Of a stretch of DNA of 64,000 nucleotides, positions 51,640 through 61,424 are shown one piece after another (positions within the stretch are counted from its first letter, which is position 1; each line of letters begins with the position of its first letter). Made by a program: the position numbers and the translations under genes. This DNA is from Natronosalvus sp042663485 (lineage in GTDB: Archaea > Halobacteriota > Halobacteria > Halobacteriales > Natrialbaceae): NCBI GenBank assembly GCA_042663485.1, contig JBHTAF010000002.1; one strand, 5' to 3'. The notes under the pieces were generated by a model. That model saw nothing but the letters and a program-made list of their open reading frames with translations, did no database searches and was not told the DNA's origin.

Positions 51640-54412
51640 GGCAATATCCGACTACATTTCCCCTAGTGAGGAGATCAAGACAGAGGACGGCAAAATCGAT
51701 CCGACCGGCCTATTAGACGAAGTTAGTCTTTACAATCTCTACGATGAACGCGACTCGCCAGAGCAAGACGCCGAACGAATCCTCGAGATCACGTATCCAA
51801 CAGACACACTCACGTCGATCATCAAGAACAGCGCTCGAAAAGTCAATGGAAACGATGGCTTCTCAGAAGGCGGGCAAGTAATAGGAGGCGGGTACGGGAG
51901 TGGTAAAAGTCACATCGAACTCGTGGTTTACCACCTCTTTGATTCACCAGAACTCGGGCGACGTTGGCTTGATCGACAGGGCATCGGCGTCGACCTTCCG
52001 AGCGAAACGCAAACCGCTGCCCTGCAAATGTTCAATCTGGACAGGGAATACAATCGCCTCTCCGAGGCCGTGGGCGACTATCTCGGAATCGAAGAGTGGG
52101 CCGAAGGAACCGACCTACCGACTGTCCATCAAATACGAGACGCTCTCGAAGACACACCGACCATCGTTCTCATCGACGAGTTCGAGCGGTGGTTTGGGAT
52201 GGCCGACCGTGTCGAATACCGAGACGACAACCTTGCCTTTCTCCAGAATCTCCTCGAAGCGGCTGGCAGGGATGATACACAGCTCTCGGTTCTGATTTCA
52301 CTGCTTTACGAAGACGAAGACGTGCAAGCGATCACGCAACGAACGAACCCGTTCACGCATGACCTCTCGTCTCGACGAGACGAGAAGATCGATTTTATCC
52401 TCCACCGACTCGTCGGCGAGGTCAATGACCCTGAGGGTGTAACTTCGCTTGCAAAGGAGTACACAGACGTCTATAGGCAAAACGACCAAATTCAACTCGA
52501 CGACTATCAGGATCTCCAGGATCGAATAGAGCGTTACTACCCGTTCCACCCAGTCTTATTGACGCTCCTGATGGAGAAGTACTCCGAGCAGCGGATCAGT
52601 TCAGACGCGCGAGGTCTACTCCGGTTTCTCACCGAAATCCTCCGCGACAATTATCGTGAAGTCGATCTCATTCTGACGGGGAACGTGGATGTCTTCAAAT
52701 ACACTGATCGTTTCCAGTACATCGACAACGAACTCGTTGGGAAATACGTCAACGACTATCACCGGCTTCAGAAGGCCGACGAGACTTTTGACGAGTTCCA
52801 CGAGGAGTTGCTGGACATCGTCTTACTACACAGTCTCGCCAGGGCCGGAGAGGAGGGTGCCAACAAGCGTCAGATGCTGATGGGTACGATGCGAAAAGGA
52901 ATCAATGCCCACCGGATCATCCAGACTTTCACAGAAGATGTCTACGGACACGCGTGGCACATCCATCGTATTAACGGTGAGTACGCATTTGACGTCGACG
53001 AGAACCCAGCTGCCAGGATTGAGAAGAAAGCGGAGGACATTCACAAGCACGACGCCATTCATCGAGTCGAGTCTCTCGTCACTGGTGACCTCTTTGACGG
53101 ACACAAAAACGTCCACATCCTCGATCCAGTGAACACCGAACAGGACATTCCCGATAACAAAGCGCTAAAGGTTGTCGTCACTCTCGGAGCGAAACGCAGC
53201 TATAACGAGGACTTCGAAGAGCTCACGACCGGTCAAGAGCGCGAGTTCAACAATACGATCATTCTTGTCACCCCGAGACAGCGGTCGAGCGTTGATACCA
53301 ATACGGGCATCATAGAACTCGCTCGGAAGGTCGTAGCCGGCGAACAACTCCATCGGGAAGAAGAGGTACTTCCGGACGGCTTCAATGAGATTCACGACCA
53401 AAACTTCCAGAACCTCCGTGATCGCGTCCGAGACAAGTTCGGAACAGTTCACACGTCGACTGAACGCGGGCTCTTCCCACAGGATCTCCCGACAGGTGGA
53501 AACACGGACTTCTACACGGCGACCATTGAAGTAGTTAAACCCGACAGCAGTCAGCTCCGATCGGAAGTTGAGGATGCTGTCAATGAAGCCGGCGGGAGTG
53601 GCATCCAGTACGAACATTTGAAGAACGACTTCTATCGGAATCCGGCGTACACGACGCTCACGAGCGAGGACGAGCTTGAAGAGGCAATCAATTCGCTCTG
53701 TCGAGACGGCGTTCTCAAGGTGGGCAATTACTACGAGGAGAGAGTCGGAAGCCTCGGAAACGATACAAATCTCGTTCACGAGCAGTACGTTGCAGAAGAG
53801 GAGGATGTGCAAGAGAAAACGATCACGATAGACACAAGGAATACGGAAGAAGGAACGGTTGAAAAAGACGATACGTCCACCGGCGGAGGGGACTCCCGTG
53901 AACAGTCGAGCGCCACAACCGCCTTCCAATGTCCGCAGTGCGGTAATCAGCTCGAGGGGAACTCCTGCGAGTGCGGATTCGAGTTCGATGCAACGGATCT
54001 CGAAGAAGGGAAGGTAAAGATCGAAGGGGACTCGGACGAGATGGTCAATCAATTCCTTGATGACCTTGGACTGGACGAGCCTGATTCTAGAATCCAGGCC
54101 TACCCGATAATGGGTGACATCCAGGCAGACAACAAGCCCGACCTCATCGACGAACTCGAGCGTAAGATCGGCATTGAATGGGAGATTCACGAAGCGACAA
54201 TTTCAGTCGAGGGAACGCTCACCGCCGGCGACCTCTCCCACTACGGGATCGGTGTCGACGCGTTGGACGGAAATGTGGTGCTCGACGAAACGTTCACTCT
54301 CAACCCGGACGAACCGATCTCGCGTCAGGGATTCCTCAGTTTGCTCTGGGATCTGAACGTCCCGGAGCAGGCCTCGCTGGCCGTCAAGTTACAGGTGGAC
54401 AAGAATGAGTAG
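51629..54412 (+). CDS. DUF499/BrxC-like P-loop ATPase of a modification-type defence locus
   Basis: The 927-aa protein has Walker A GGGYGSGKSHIELVVYHLF near residue 87 and a Walker B-like PTIVLIDEFERWF near 177. Blocks such as FHPVLLTLLMEKYSEQRISS follow. A zinc ribbon, CPQCGNQLEGNSCECGFEFD, sits near 768, and a beta-rich tail ends the protein. Large ATPases of this kind (DUF499, or BrxC/PglY in BREX) are co-encoded with PglZ and DNA methyltransferases, exactly as here. The next gene starts 8 bp before its stop. Confidence 0.8.
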   Translation: MTGEAISDYISPSEEIKTEDGKIDPTGLLDEVSLYNLYDERDSPEQDAERILEITYPTDTLTSIIKNSARKVNGNDGFSEGGQVIGGGYGSGKSHIELVVYHLFDSPELGRRWLDRQGIGVDLPSETQTAALQMFNLDREYNRLSEAVGDYLGIEEWAEGTDLPTVHQIRDALEDTPTIVLIDEFERWFGMADRVEYRDDNLAFLQNLLEAAGRDDTQLSVLISLLYEDEDVQAITQRTNPFTHDLSSRRDEKIDFILHRLVGEVNDPEGVTSLAKEYTDVYRQNDQIQLDDYQDLQDRIERYYPFHPVLLTLLMEKYSEQRISSDARGLLRFLTEILRDNYREVDLILTGNVDVFKYTDRFQYIDNELVGKYVNDYHRLQKADETFDEFHEELLDIVLLHSLARAGEEGANKRQMLMGTMRKGINAHRIIQTFTEDVYGHAWHIHRINGEYAFDVDENPAARIEKKAEDIHKHDAIHRVESLVTGDLFDGHKNVHILDPVNTEQDIPDNKALKVVVTLGAKRSYNEDFEELTTGQEREFNNTIILVTPRQRSSVDTNTGIIELARKVVAGEQLHREEEVLPDGFNEIHDQNFQNLRDRVRDKFGTVHTSTERGLFPQDLPTGGNTDFYTATIEVVKPDSSQLRSEVEDAVNEAGGSGIQYEHLKNDFYRNPAYTTLTSEDELEEAINSLCRDGVLKVGNYYEERVGSLGNDTNLVHEQYVAEEEDVQEKTITIDTRNTEEGTVEKDDTSTGGGDSREQSSATTAFQCPQCGNQLEGNSCECGFEFDATDLEEGKVKIEGDSDEMVNQFLDDLGLDEPDSRIQAYPIMGDIQADNKPDLIDELERKIGIEWEIHEATISVEGTLTAGDLSHYGIGVDALDGNVVLDETFTLNPDEPISRQGFLSLLWDLNVPEQASLAVKLQVDKNE

Positions 54413-55325
54413 TGGGGTGTACGGAACCGAGGAGTTCGAATCCCTTATTCGGGAAGAGAACGTCCTCGACGGTGCGTTCGAATGCCTCCGTCGGATCTGG
54501 GACGATCCTGATGCCCTGAGTGACCGCCAGCTTACGGATTCCGAGTACCAGACGCGATTGTTCGAATCGGAATTGGAGAAGTTGTATCCACCACTGTACG
54601 ACGATTTACTCGAGAAGGTGGGCGATCATCCGATCACGGAACTCGACGACGGGTGCGGCGTTATCATGGATGCGCTCAGCCTTCGAGAGGGATTCCGGCT
54701 CGAGCGAGAACTCGCAGACGATCACGGCTGGTCAGTTTCGCTCTCATGGGCACCGATCGAGCGGCTGCCTAGCGAGACCCAGTTCATTTGTCGAGAGTGG
54801 TTTGATGCGCAAAGCCCGTCTGCGGTTTCCCGGGATGACTTCCGGTTTGTCGGCGACCTGGACGTTCCGAAGCTTCCGAGCACGAGTCCGGAATACGTCT
54901 GGACTCGTCACCCGGATCAGCGCCTCGAGGGCGCACTGAAGGGGAATTACTCGATGGAAGAGGTCGAGGACATCTACGAGGACGTGAAGACGCTCCTAGA
55001 GGATATCATCTACGAGAGTGTCCACAACGAGTTCCTCGTGACTAGCGATCACGGATACGTGAATCACCTCGGAAACTCACCCTATTCGCTGACGGACGAG
55101 CAAGAGGAGGCATTATCGAACAAATTCAGTAGCCGATTCAGAGAGGTGGCGAATGGGCAAGCGTACCAAGTACTCGAGCGGGCGAAGGTTATTAAGCGAG
55201 TACGGGAGCATTACGTGGTACGCGGACATTACAAATGGACGAAACGTGGCGCAACGAAGAAGATCATGCACGGCGGTCTGAGCCTGCCCGAATGTATGAC
55301 ACCGGTACTGCGGATCACGACTTGA
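54405..55325 (+). CDS. Compact PglZ-like protein
   Basis: The 306-aa protein shows an alkaline-phosphatase-superfamily pattern: CGVIMDALSLREGFRLEREL near residue 85 (metal Asp) and EFLVTSDHGYVNHLGNSPYS near 210 (DHG metal motif). The closing block is KKIMHGGLSLPECMTPVLRI, typical of PglZ C-termini. BREX PglZ proteins are usually two to three times longer, so this is a minimal form. It overlaps the ATPase gene and is followed after 7 bp by the methyltransferase. Its last 60 codons recur at 58588-58766. Confidence 0.8.
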   Translation: MSSGVYGTEEFESLIREENVLDGAFECLRRIWDDPDALSDRQLTDSEYQTRLFESELEKLYPPLYDDLLEKVGDHPITELDDGCGVIMDALSLREGFRLERELADDHGWSVSLSWAPIERLPSETQFICREWFDAQSPSAVSRDDFRFVGDLDVPKLPSTSPEYVWTRHPDQRLEGALKGNYSMEEVEDIYEDVKTLLEDIIYESVHNEFLVTSDHGYVNHLGNSPYSLTDEQEEALSNKFSSRFREVANGQAYQVLERAKVIKRVREHYVVRGHYKWTKRGATKKIMHGGLSLPECMTPVLRITT

Positions 55326-55332
55326 GGTAATT

Positions 55333-57981
55333 ATGGAAACCTGGGACAAACTACCCCTGAACCTAATGGACGAATTGGCTGAGAGTGAATCATACCGCCG
55401 TGACGTATACCGCCCCATCTACTCACTCCACAAGTGGTGGGCGCGACGCCCCGGCTCCACGTTCCGGTGTCTTGGCCTTGCCGCACTGACCGATGACACC
55501 ATCTCGAAAAACGATATTCTTACCAAGAGGACAACCGGGAGTCATGACGGCCTATATATAGATTCCTACGATGGTCGGATTAATCCAAATGACGAACACA
55601 TAGATCGGGATGTGACTATTCTTGACCCCTTTGCGGGGGGAGGAACCACACTAGTCGAAATGAACCGGCTAGGCGCAAATGTCATCGGGTATGATCTTAA
55701 TCCCGTTGCGTGGTGGACACAGAAGAAGTCGATGGAGGATGTAAACCTTGATGTCCTTGAAGAGGAATTTGAAAGGCTCCTTCAAGAAGTGCGAGATGAC
55801 CTCAACGAATACTATTTGACTACTGACCCCGCTACTGGAAAGGAGTGCGAAGTTCTATACTACTTCCAGTCGCAGCATATTCCGTGCCTGACCTGTGATG
55901 AGGAGGTTCAACTATTCCCACGCTATCAACTTGCGAAGACTAAGAAGACTCGCCCCGGGGCGCTGTTCTGTCCCAATCAAGACTGTGGTGACCGAATAAT
56001 CGAACTAAAAGATCGGGATAAAGGCCTTGATGAGGGGACAGAGGTCTCCGTTGCTGACGGCGAGACGGTAACCGTTTCTGAAGACGGAAATGAAGTATGT
56101 CCCAAATGCGGGCATGAGTTTGATCCGAATGATGGGACATACGGGTACGGCAAGTACACTTGCTCCAACGGACACAAACATGACGTGAAAGAAACACTCA
56201 AACGACAAGACATGCGCCCGCAATTTAGCCGGTTTGCTCTCCAATACGTAGACCCACGAGGTAATAAGCGGATTAAAGAATTCGAAGGAGAGGATGCAAA
56301 GCGTGCCGCTAGAGCAACTGAGGAATTGGAAAAACGCTACAATGAACTACTAATTCCCGAGCAAAACATCCCTGACGGGGACAAGACCGGTGCACTCCTC
56401 AACTACAATTATGGGAAATTCAATGAACTATTCACAGAAAGACATCTCCTGACTTTTGGTCTTCTATATAAGAAGGCAAAAGAGACCAGTCAAAGGGATC
56501 TCGAAGGTGCTGATAGCCAGAACATCTCTGAATTCCTGATAACTGCTGTATCTAATGCTATAAGGTTCAATTCTAAACTGTGTAAGTGGCAGTATCAGTA
56601 TGCTCACGGGTACAACGTCTTTGACCGTCATTCCTATGTACCGAAGGTTCAACCAGTGGAAGCCAATCCCTTGAATGCTGAGGGGACGATCGCCTCGCTC
56701 CAACGTGCATTCGATAAAGTGTACAATGCAAAGGCATATTGTGAACGGCCATTTGAAAAGGTTAAAAATACAGTTTCAGGAGATGTTGAGCAGTTCTTCG
56801 TAGATAGCGAGTGTATCACATCCAACTGCGTTGAAAGACTAAATTGTAAAACAGGAGAAAGAATCGAGGAGGCAGATGAGTCTATAGACTATGTTATCAC
56901 TGATCCACCCTATTATGATAATGTTCAATACTCAGAGCTTTCAGACTATTTTTATATTTGGTTAAGGGAGGCTCTCAAAGAGGAATATGATGAGTTCAAG
57001 CCGGAACTTGTTCCAAAAGCCCGTGAAATAGTCGCGAACACCAATGCCAATAAGGGCGAAGAGTTCTTCGTAAACTCTCTTTCAAACGTATTCTCTGAGT
57101 GTTACCGAGTCTTGAAAAAAGACGGCGAGATGGTTTTTACGTACCACCATAATGAGAACGAGGCGTGGTCTGTGATTCTTCAGGCTCTCGTAGACAGTGG
57201 GTTTACCATTACTGGCGCATATCCAGTTCAATCCGAGTTCTCCAACAATATGCACATCTCTGATGTAGACAATACAGAATACGATATTCTCATCTACGCG
57301 AACAAGGAACAGGTTGACGAGGAAATCACCTTGACAGAACTCCAGCAAAACTTATTCTTCGAATTGCAGGGCATGGCTGCTGATGAGCGTGAACGCCACG
57401 AAAACATCTCCAAAGCAGACCTAGGCGTCATCCTCCGTGGGAAGTGCATGTACTACTACTCCCGGCATTATCCCCATGTCTACTCAGAGGGAGAACAAGC
57501 CGGTATAGACGAGGCGCTCGACACGGTCGACTCGATCATTGAACAGGTTCTCGAAGGTTCGGTTAACCTCCCCCAAACCATCGATACCATCACTCAAGCG
57601 TACGCCGCGTTCTGTCAGCGCGGCTGGGAGGAGTACAACGACCTAAACAAGCATCTACTCGCCAAGAACCTCAACGTGAGCGACCTCGAGGACGAGAAAC
57701 TCGTGAAAGGATCGCGCGATAAGAAAGAACCCGTCACGGCAGACGACCGAATCCACTATATCGAGAGCAAACTCAACAAGAACGGTCTCGGGGCCGACAC
57801 ACTCCTGGACATCGATAAGGTTCACTATCTCTATCACCTCTACAAGACCGATCAGAATACGGTCGAGTATCTCAAGGAGTGGAAAACGGACGACCTCGAG
57901 GAACTCGCCGAGTTCATGGCCGACGTAACGGACGATGATCGCTACGAGCGGGTAATGGAAATGGGGCTCTCACAGTTCTGA
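55333..57981 (+). CDS. DUF1156 DNA methyltransferase, copy 1
   Basis: The 882-aa protein opens with the DUF1156 block YRPIYSLHKWWARRPGSTFR. The SAM motif ILDPFAGGGTTLVEMNRLGA lies near residue 96, and two zinc-ribbon regions follow (CLTCDEE...CPNQDC near 185-217; CPKCGHEFD near 257). The catalytic motif ITDPPYYDNVQYSELSDYF is near 520. An adenine- or cytosine-N-modifying activity is expected. The coding sequence between about 56200 and 57100 is clearly more AT-rich than its ends and than copy 2. Copy 2 at 58774 has the same length. Confidence 0.88.
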   Translation: METWDKLPLNLMDELAESESYRRDVYRPIYSLHKWWARRPGSTFRCLGLAALTDDTISKNDILTKRTTGSHDGLYIDSYDGRINPNDEHIDRDVTILDPFAGGGTTLVEMNRLGANVIGYDLNPVAWWTQKKSMEDVNLDVLEEEFERLLQEVRDDLNEYYLTTDPATGKECEVLYYFQSQHIPCLTCDEEVQLFPRYQLAKTKKTRPGALFCPNQDCGDRIIELKDRDKGLDEGTEVSVADGETVTVSEDGNEVCPKCGHEFDPNDGTYGYGKYTCSNGHKHDVKETLKRQDMRPQFSRFALQYVDPRGNKRIKEFEGEDAKRAARATEELEKRYNELLIPEQNIPDGDKTGALLNYNYGKFNELFTERHLLTFGLLYKKAKETSQRDLEGADSQNISEFLITAVSNAIRFNSKLCKWQYQYAHGYNVFDRHSYVPKVQPVEANPLNAEGTIASLQRAFDKVYNAKAYCERPFEKVKNTVSGDVEQFFVDSECITSNCVERLNCKTGERIEEADESIDYVITDPPYYDNVQYSELSDYFYIWLREALKEEYDEFKPELVPKAREIVANTNANKGEEFFVNSLSNVFSECYRVLKKDGEMVFTYHHNENEAWSVILQALVDSGFTITGAYPVQSEFSNNMHISDVDNTEYDILIYANKEQVDEEITLTELQQNLFFELQGMAADERERHENISKADLGVILRGKCMYYYSRHYPHVYSEGEQAGIDEALDTVDSIIEQVLEGSVNLPQTIDTITQAYAAFCQRGWEEYNDLNKHLLAKNLNVSDLEDEKLVKGSRDKKEPVTADDRIHYIESKLNKNGLGADTLLDIDKVHYLYHLYKTDQNTVEYLKEWKTDDLEELAEFMADVTDDDRYERVMEMGLSQF

Positions 57982-57983
57982 CC

Positions 57984-58373
57984 ATGCCACTCCACCAAGG
58001 ATACAACGTCGTGACCGAACGCGTGGCCGAGACAGATAGCGAACTGGCCGCGCTGGAGTTCTTCCGGCGAGCGGCGCACGACGACGATATCGAGACCCCG
58101 GTGACGGTGACCGATCTCGAAGATCTGCTGTACAACACTGACGAAGAGGACCGAGGCGATGTTCTGGCCGAACTCCGTAAGACGCTCCGACAGACGAGGT
58201 CGCTTCAGGCGGGCGACGCCGTCCAGTTCTTGATCGACGGCCAGCTCGTCGACGACGTGGAGTTCAGAGTTCGGATCGAGCGGAGTGGCGAAGGGGTCTA
58301 TCTGGATGTTGGGCAACTCTTCGTCGAAGAGCCAATGACGATCAGTGCAATACAGGCTGTCGCGCGGAAGTAA
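57984..58373 (+). CDS. 129-aa accessory protein of the methyltransferase module
   Basis: It begins MPLHQGYNVVTERVAETDSE and contains ALEFFRRAAHDDDIETPVTV, RKTLRQTRSLQAGDAVQFLI and a beta-rich end (EGVYLDVGQLFVEEPMTISA). It starts two bases after the methyltransferase stop, so it is surely co-expressed. The family is not recognised. A degenerate, frameshifted copy follows the second methyltransferase at 61425-61813. That copy shows the gene belonged to the duplicated unit. Confidence 0.75.
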   Translation: MPLHQGYNVVTERVAETDSELAALEFFRRAAHDDDIETPVTVTDLEDLLYNTDEEDRGDVLAELRKTLRQTRSLQAGDAVQFLIDGQLVDDVEFRVRIERSGEGVYLDVGQLFVEEPMTISAIQAVARK

Positions 58374-58388
58374 TGGCTATCCATATAC

Positions 58389-58585
58389 TCTGCGTAACCA
58401 ATACGACTACCTGTTCTGCCATCTCCGGGAGCATCGAACTCACCCGTTTCTGGTACTCCGTGTCGAGGTAGCCGAAAGGCGAATCCATAATCACTGGGTA
58501 GATGTCACCGCTGAAGTATATTGGCTCTTCTTCGGAATAGTACCGCTCGCGAGCCAGTGAGACGAGCGAGATGATGGGCGAAAGG
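58389..58585 (-). pseudogene. Remnant of the dndD-like gene 3' region
   Basis: This stretch matches 62499-62694 inside the DndD-like gene closely. It shares AATACGACTACCTGTT, CATCTCCGGGAGCA, ACTCACCCGTTTCTGGTA and GGAATAGTACCGCTCGCGAG. It carries small changes and no start. It is a leftover of the duplication, in the same orientation relative to the methyltransferase as the parent. Confidence 0.85.
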
Positions 58586-58587
58586 CC

Positions 58588-58766
58588 TGGCGAATGGAGG
58601 AGCGTACCGGGTTCTCAAACGAGCGAAGGTTATTAAACGAGTCCGCGAACACTACGTGATACGGGAACATTACAAGTGGACGAAACGTGGCGCGACGAAA
58701 AAGATCACGCATGGTGGACTTAGCTTACCCGAATGTATGACACCAGTCCTGCGAATTACGACGTGA
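58588..58766 (+). pseudogene. Remnant of the pglZ-like gene 3' end
   Basis: The frame still reads ANGGAYRVLKRAKVIKRVRE and ends THGGLSLPECMTPVLRITT with a TGA at 58764-58766. It parallels the last 60 codons of the PglZ-like gene (55143-55325). No upstream part of pglZ is present. It directly abuts the dndD remnant at about 58585. Confidence 0.88.
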
Positions 58767-58773
58767 GATAATC

Positions 58774-61422
58774 ATGGAAACCTGGGATAAACTACCGCTG
58801 GAATTGATGGATGAACTTGCAGAGAAAGAGACCTACCGGCGAGACGTGTATCGCCCCATCTACTCGGTTCACAAATGGTGGGCGCGACGCCCCGGTTCGA
58901 CGTTCAGATGTCTCAGTCTCGCGGCGATGACAGACGCCACCATTACGAAGGAGGACATTCTCACCGAGCGAACGACGGGAACACATTACGGTCTCTATCT
59001 GGACTCCTACCACGAGGAAATTAATCCGAACGACGAGCACATCGACCGCGACGTGACCGTTCTCGACCCCTTCGCAGGAGGGGGAACAACGCTCGTCGAG
59101 AGCAATCGGCTCGGCGCAAACGTCATCGGGTACGAGCTCAACCCGGTCGCATGGTGGACCGAGAAGAAGTCGATGGACGACGTGAACCTCGACGTTCTCG
59201 AGCGCGAATTCGAACGGATTCTTGAGGAGACGCGCGAGGAACTCGGGGACTACTACACCACTATCGACCCGAAGACGGGCCAGGAATGTGAGGTTCTTTA
59301 CTACTTTCAGTCACAGCGCATTCCTTGTCTAACATGTGATGAGAAAGTCCAACTGTTCCCTCGCTATCAACTGGCGAAGACGATGAAAACGCGCCCAGGT
59401 GCGCTTTACTGCCCGAATCAAGACTGCGACGACCGAATCATCGAACTGGAGAACCGCGATAAAGGGCTTGACGAAGGGACAACGGTTACAGTTGAAAGTA
59501 GAAAGCAAGTGACTGTCTCTGAAGACGGGAATGAAGTATGCCCGAACTGCGGTCGCGAGTTTGACCCGAACGATGGGACGTACGGATATGGAAAGTACAC
59601 TTGCTCCAACGGCCACAAGCACGATGTGAAAGAGACGCTTCAGCGTCGTGATGAGCGCCCTACGTTCGACCGGTTCGCTCTCCAGTACGTTGACCCTCGT
59701 GGTAAGAAACGAATCAAGGAATTCGATGAGGATGATAATCGACGAGTCACGCAAGCAGAAGAAAAATACAACGAATTACGTGATAGTCTCCCAATCCCCG
59801 AACAAAGGATCCCTGATGGAGACAAGAGTGGTGCTCTATTGAATTACAACTATGATAGTTTCGATGAGTTATTTACAACCCGTCATATTCTCACGTTTGG
59901 GCTCTTACTTGAGAAAGCAGATGCAGTAAGTAAACTTGATTTTGGGGAAGCAGATGGGCAAAATATCTCTGAATTTCTGATTACGACTATATCTGCATCA
60001 TTAGAATATAATTCGAAGCTCTGTCGCTGGCACGCTGGCAATTCTAAAGGAATTAGTGTGTTTGAACGTCATGCTTTCAGCCCTAAGGTACAGCCAGTTG
60101 AACCAAACCCACTGAATGGGGCAGGAAACATCTCTTCATTAAAGAATTTCTTTGATAAGGTCTACGAGGCAAAACGATATTGTGAACGACCCTTTGAAAA
60201 GGTCAAGAACCGCCAGAAGGGGAAGGTAGAGCAATTTTATGTCGATAGCGAAGATATCTCTGAAGAGCGCGTCGCCGACTTGAACTGCAAGACTGCCGAG
60301 CGGATGGATGAAGATGACGAGTCTGTGGACTTCGTCATCACCGACCCACCGTACTACGACAACGTCCAGTATTCGGAACTCTCCGATTACTTCTATGTGT
60401 GGCTTCGAGAGTGTCTTCACGAAGAGTATGAGGAGTTCCAGCCGGAACTCGTTCCCAAAGCTCGAGAGATTGTCGCCAACAACAGCGCTAACAAGGACGA
60501 GGAGTTCTTCGTCGAATCGCTGGCGAACGTCTTCTCGGAGGGTCACCGTGTATTGAAACCCGACGGCGAGATGGTGTTCACTTACCATCACAATGAGAAC
60601 GAGGCGTGGTCGGTCATCCTCGAAGCACTCATCCGGAGTGGATTCACCATCACTGGTGCGTATCCCGTTCAGTCGGAGATGCCGAATAACCCCCATATCT
60701 CGGATCTCGACAACGCGGAATATGACATCCTCATCTACGCGAACAAGGAGCGAGTCGACGAAGAAATCACGTTGACGGAACTCCAGCAGAACCTCTTCTT
60801 CGAGTTGCAGGACATGGCTGCCAACGAGCGCAAGCGTCACGAGAATCTCTCGAAAGCCGACCTCGGTGTCATTCTCCGTGGGAAGTGTATGTACTACTAC
60901 TCCCGACACTACCCGCACGTCTACTCAGAGGGCGAACAGGCTGGTATTGACGAGGCGCTCAACACGGTTGATTCAATCATTGAGCAGGTCCTCGAAGGAT
61001 CAGTCAACCTCCCTCAGAGCATCGACGCCATTACCACTGCTTACGCTGCTTTCTACCAGCGCGGCTGGGAAGAATACAATGACCTGAACAAACACTTGCT
61101 CGCCAAGAACCTCAACGTCAGCGACCTCGAGGACGAGAAACTCGTGAAAGGACCGCGCGATAAGAAAGAACCCGTCACGGCGGACGAGCGAATCCACTAC
61201 ATCGAGAGCAAACTCAACAAGAACGGTCTAGGGGCCGATACGCTTCTGGACATCGACAAAGTCCAGTACCTCTACCATCTCTACAAAACTGACCAGAACA
61301 CGATTGAGTACCTCAAAGAGTGGAAGAGTGATGACCTCGAGGAACTCGCCGAGTTCATGGCCGATGTTACGGACGATGATCGCTACGAGCGGGTAATGGA
61401 GATGGGGCTCTCCCAGTTCTGA
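58774..61422 (+). CDS. DUF1156 DNA methyltransferase, copy 2
   Basis: The 882-aa protein has the same motif order as copy 1: YRPIYSVHKWWARRPGSTFR, VLDPFAGGGTTLVESNRLGA, zinc-ribbon pairs (CLTCDEK, CPNCGREFD) and ITDPPYYDNVQYSELSDYF. Both methyltransferase signatures are intact, so it should be active. Differences from copy 1 cluster at residues 310-480 (for example DEDDNRRVTQAEEKYNELRD and SKLCRWHAGNSKGISVFERH). That pattern could reflect altered target recognition. Codon use here is more GC-rich and closer to the host backbone than in copy 1. Confidence 0.88.
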   Translation: METWDKLPLELMDELAEKETYRRDVYRPIYSVHKWWARRPGSTFRCLSLAAMTDATITKEDILTERTTGTHYGLYLDSYHEEINPNDEHIDRDVTVLDPFAGGGTTLVESNRLGANVIGYELNPVAWWTEKKSMDDVNLDVLEREFERILEETREELGDYYTTIDPKTGQECEVLYYFQSQRIPCLTCDEKVQLFPRYQLAKTMKTRPGALYCPNQDCDDRIIELENRDKGLDEGTTVTVESRKQVTVSEDGNEVCPNCGREFDPNDGTYGYGKYTCSNGHKHDVKETLQRRDERPTFDRFALQYVDPRGKKRIKEFDEDDNRRVTQAEEKYNELRDSLPIPEQRIPDGDKSGALLNYNYDSFDELFTTRHILTFGLLLEKADAVSKLDFGEADGQNISEFLITTISASLEYNSKLCRWHAGNSKGISVFERHAFSPKVQPVEPNPLNGAGNISSLKNFFDKVYEAKRYCERPFEKVKNRQKGKVEQFYVDSEDISEERVADLNCKTAERMDEDDESVDFVITDPPYYDNVQYSELSDYFYVWLRECLHEEYEEFQPELVPKAREIVANNSANKDEEFFVESLANVFSEGHRVLKPDGEMVFTYHHNENEAWSVILEALIRSGFTITGAYPVQSEMPNNPHISDLDNAEYDILIYANKERVDEEITLTELQQNLFFELQDMAANERKRHENLSKADLGVILRGKCMYYYSRHYPHVYSEGEQAGIDEALNTVDSIIEQVLEGSVNLPQSIDAITTAYAAFYQRGWEEYNDLNKHLLAKNLNVSDLEDEKLVKGPRDKKEPVTADERIHYIESKLNKNGLGADTLLDIDKVQYLYHLYKTDQNTIEYLKEWKSDDLEELAEFMADVTDDDRYERVMEMGLSQF

Positions 61423-61424
61423 CC

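Larger units (their letters stand above)
55141..58373 (+). repeat. Duplicated unit, copy 1 (pglZ 3' end, methyltransferase, 129-aa gene)
   Basis: The colinear segment recurs at 58586-61813. Nucleotide similarity is highest at the two ends, for example the last 300 bp of the methyltransferases, and lowest in the central methyltransferase region. Confidence 0.85.

Noticed and set aside
53165..54190. 341-codon minus-strand frame inside the DUF499-like ATPase
   Set aside because: Antisense shadow of a well-supported gene.
51629..54412. Direct assignment of the ATPase to BrxC/PglY and of the locus to a numbered BREX type
   Set aside because: PglZ is far too short and BrxA, BrxB, BrxL and helicase genes are absent. 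The DndD-like neighbours fit poorly with BREX.
60139..60918. 259-codon minus-strand frame inside methyltransferase copy 2
   Set aside because: Antisense shadow. Copy 1 does not preserve it.
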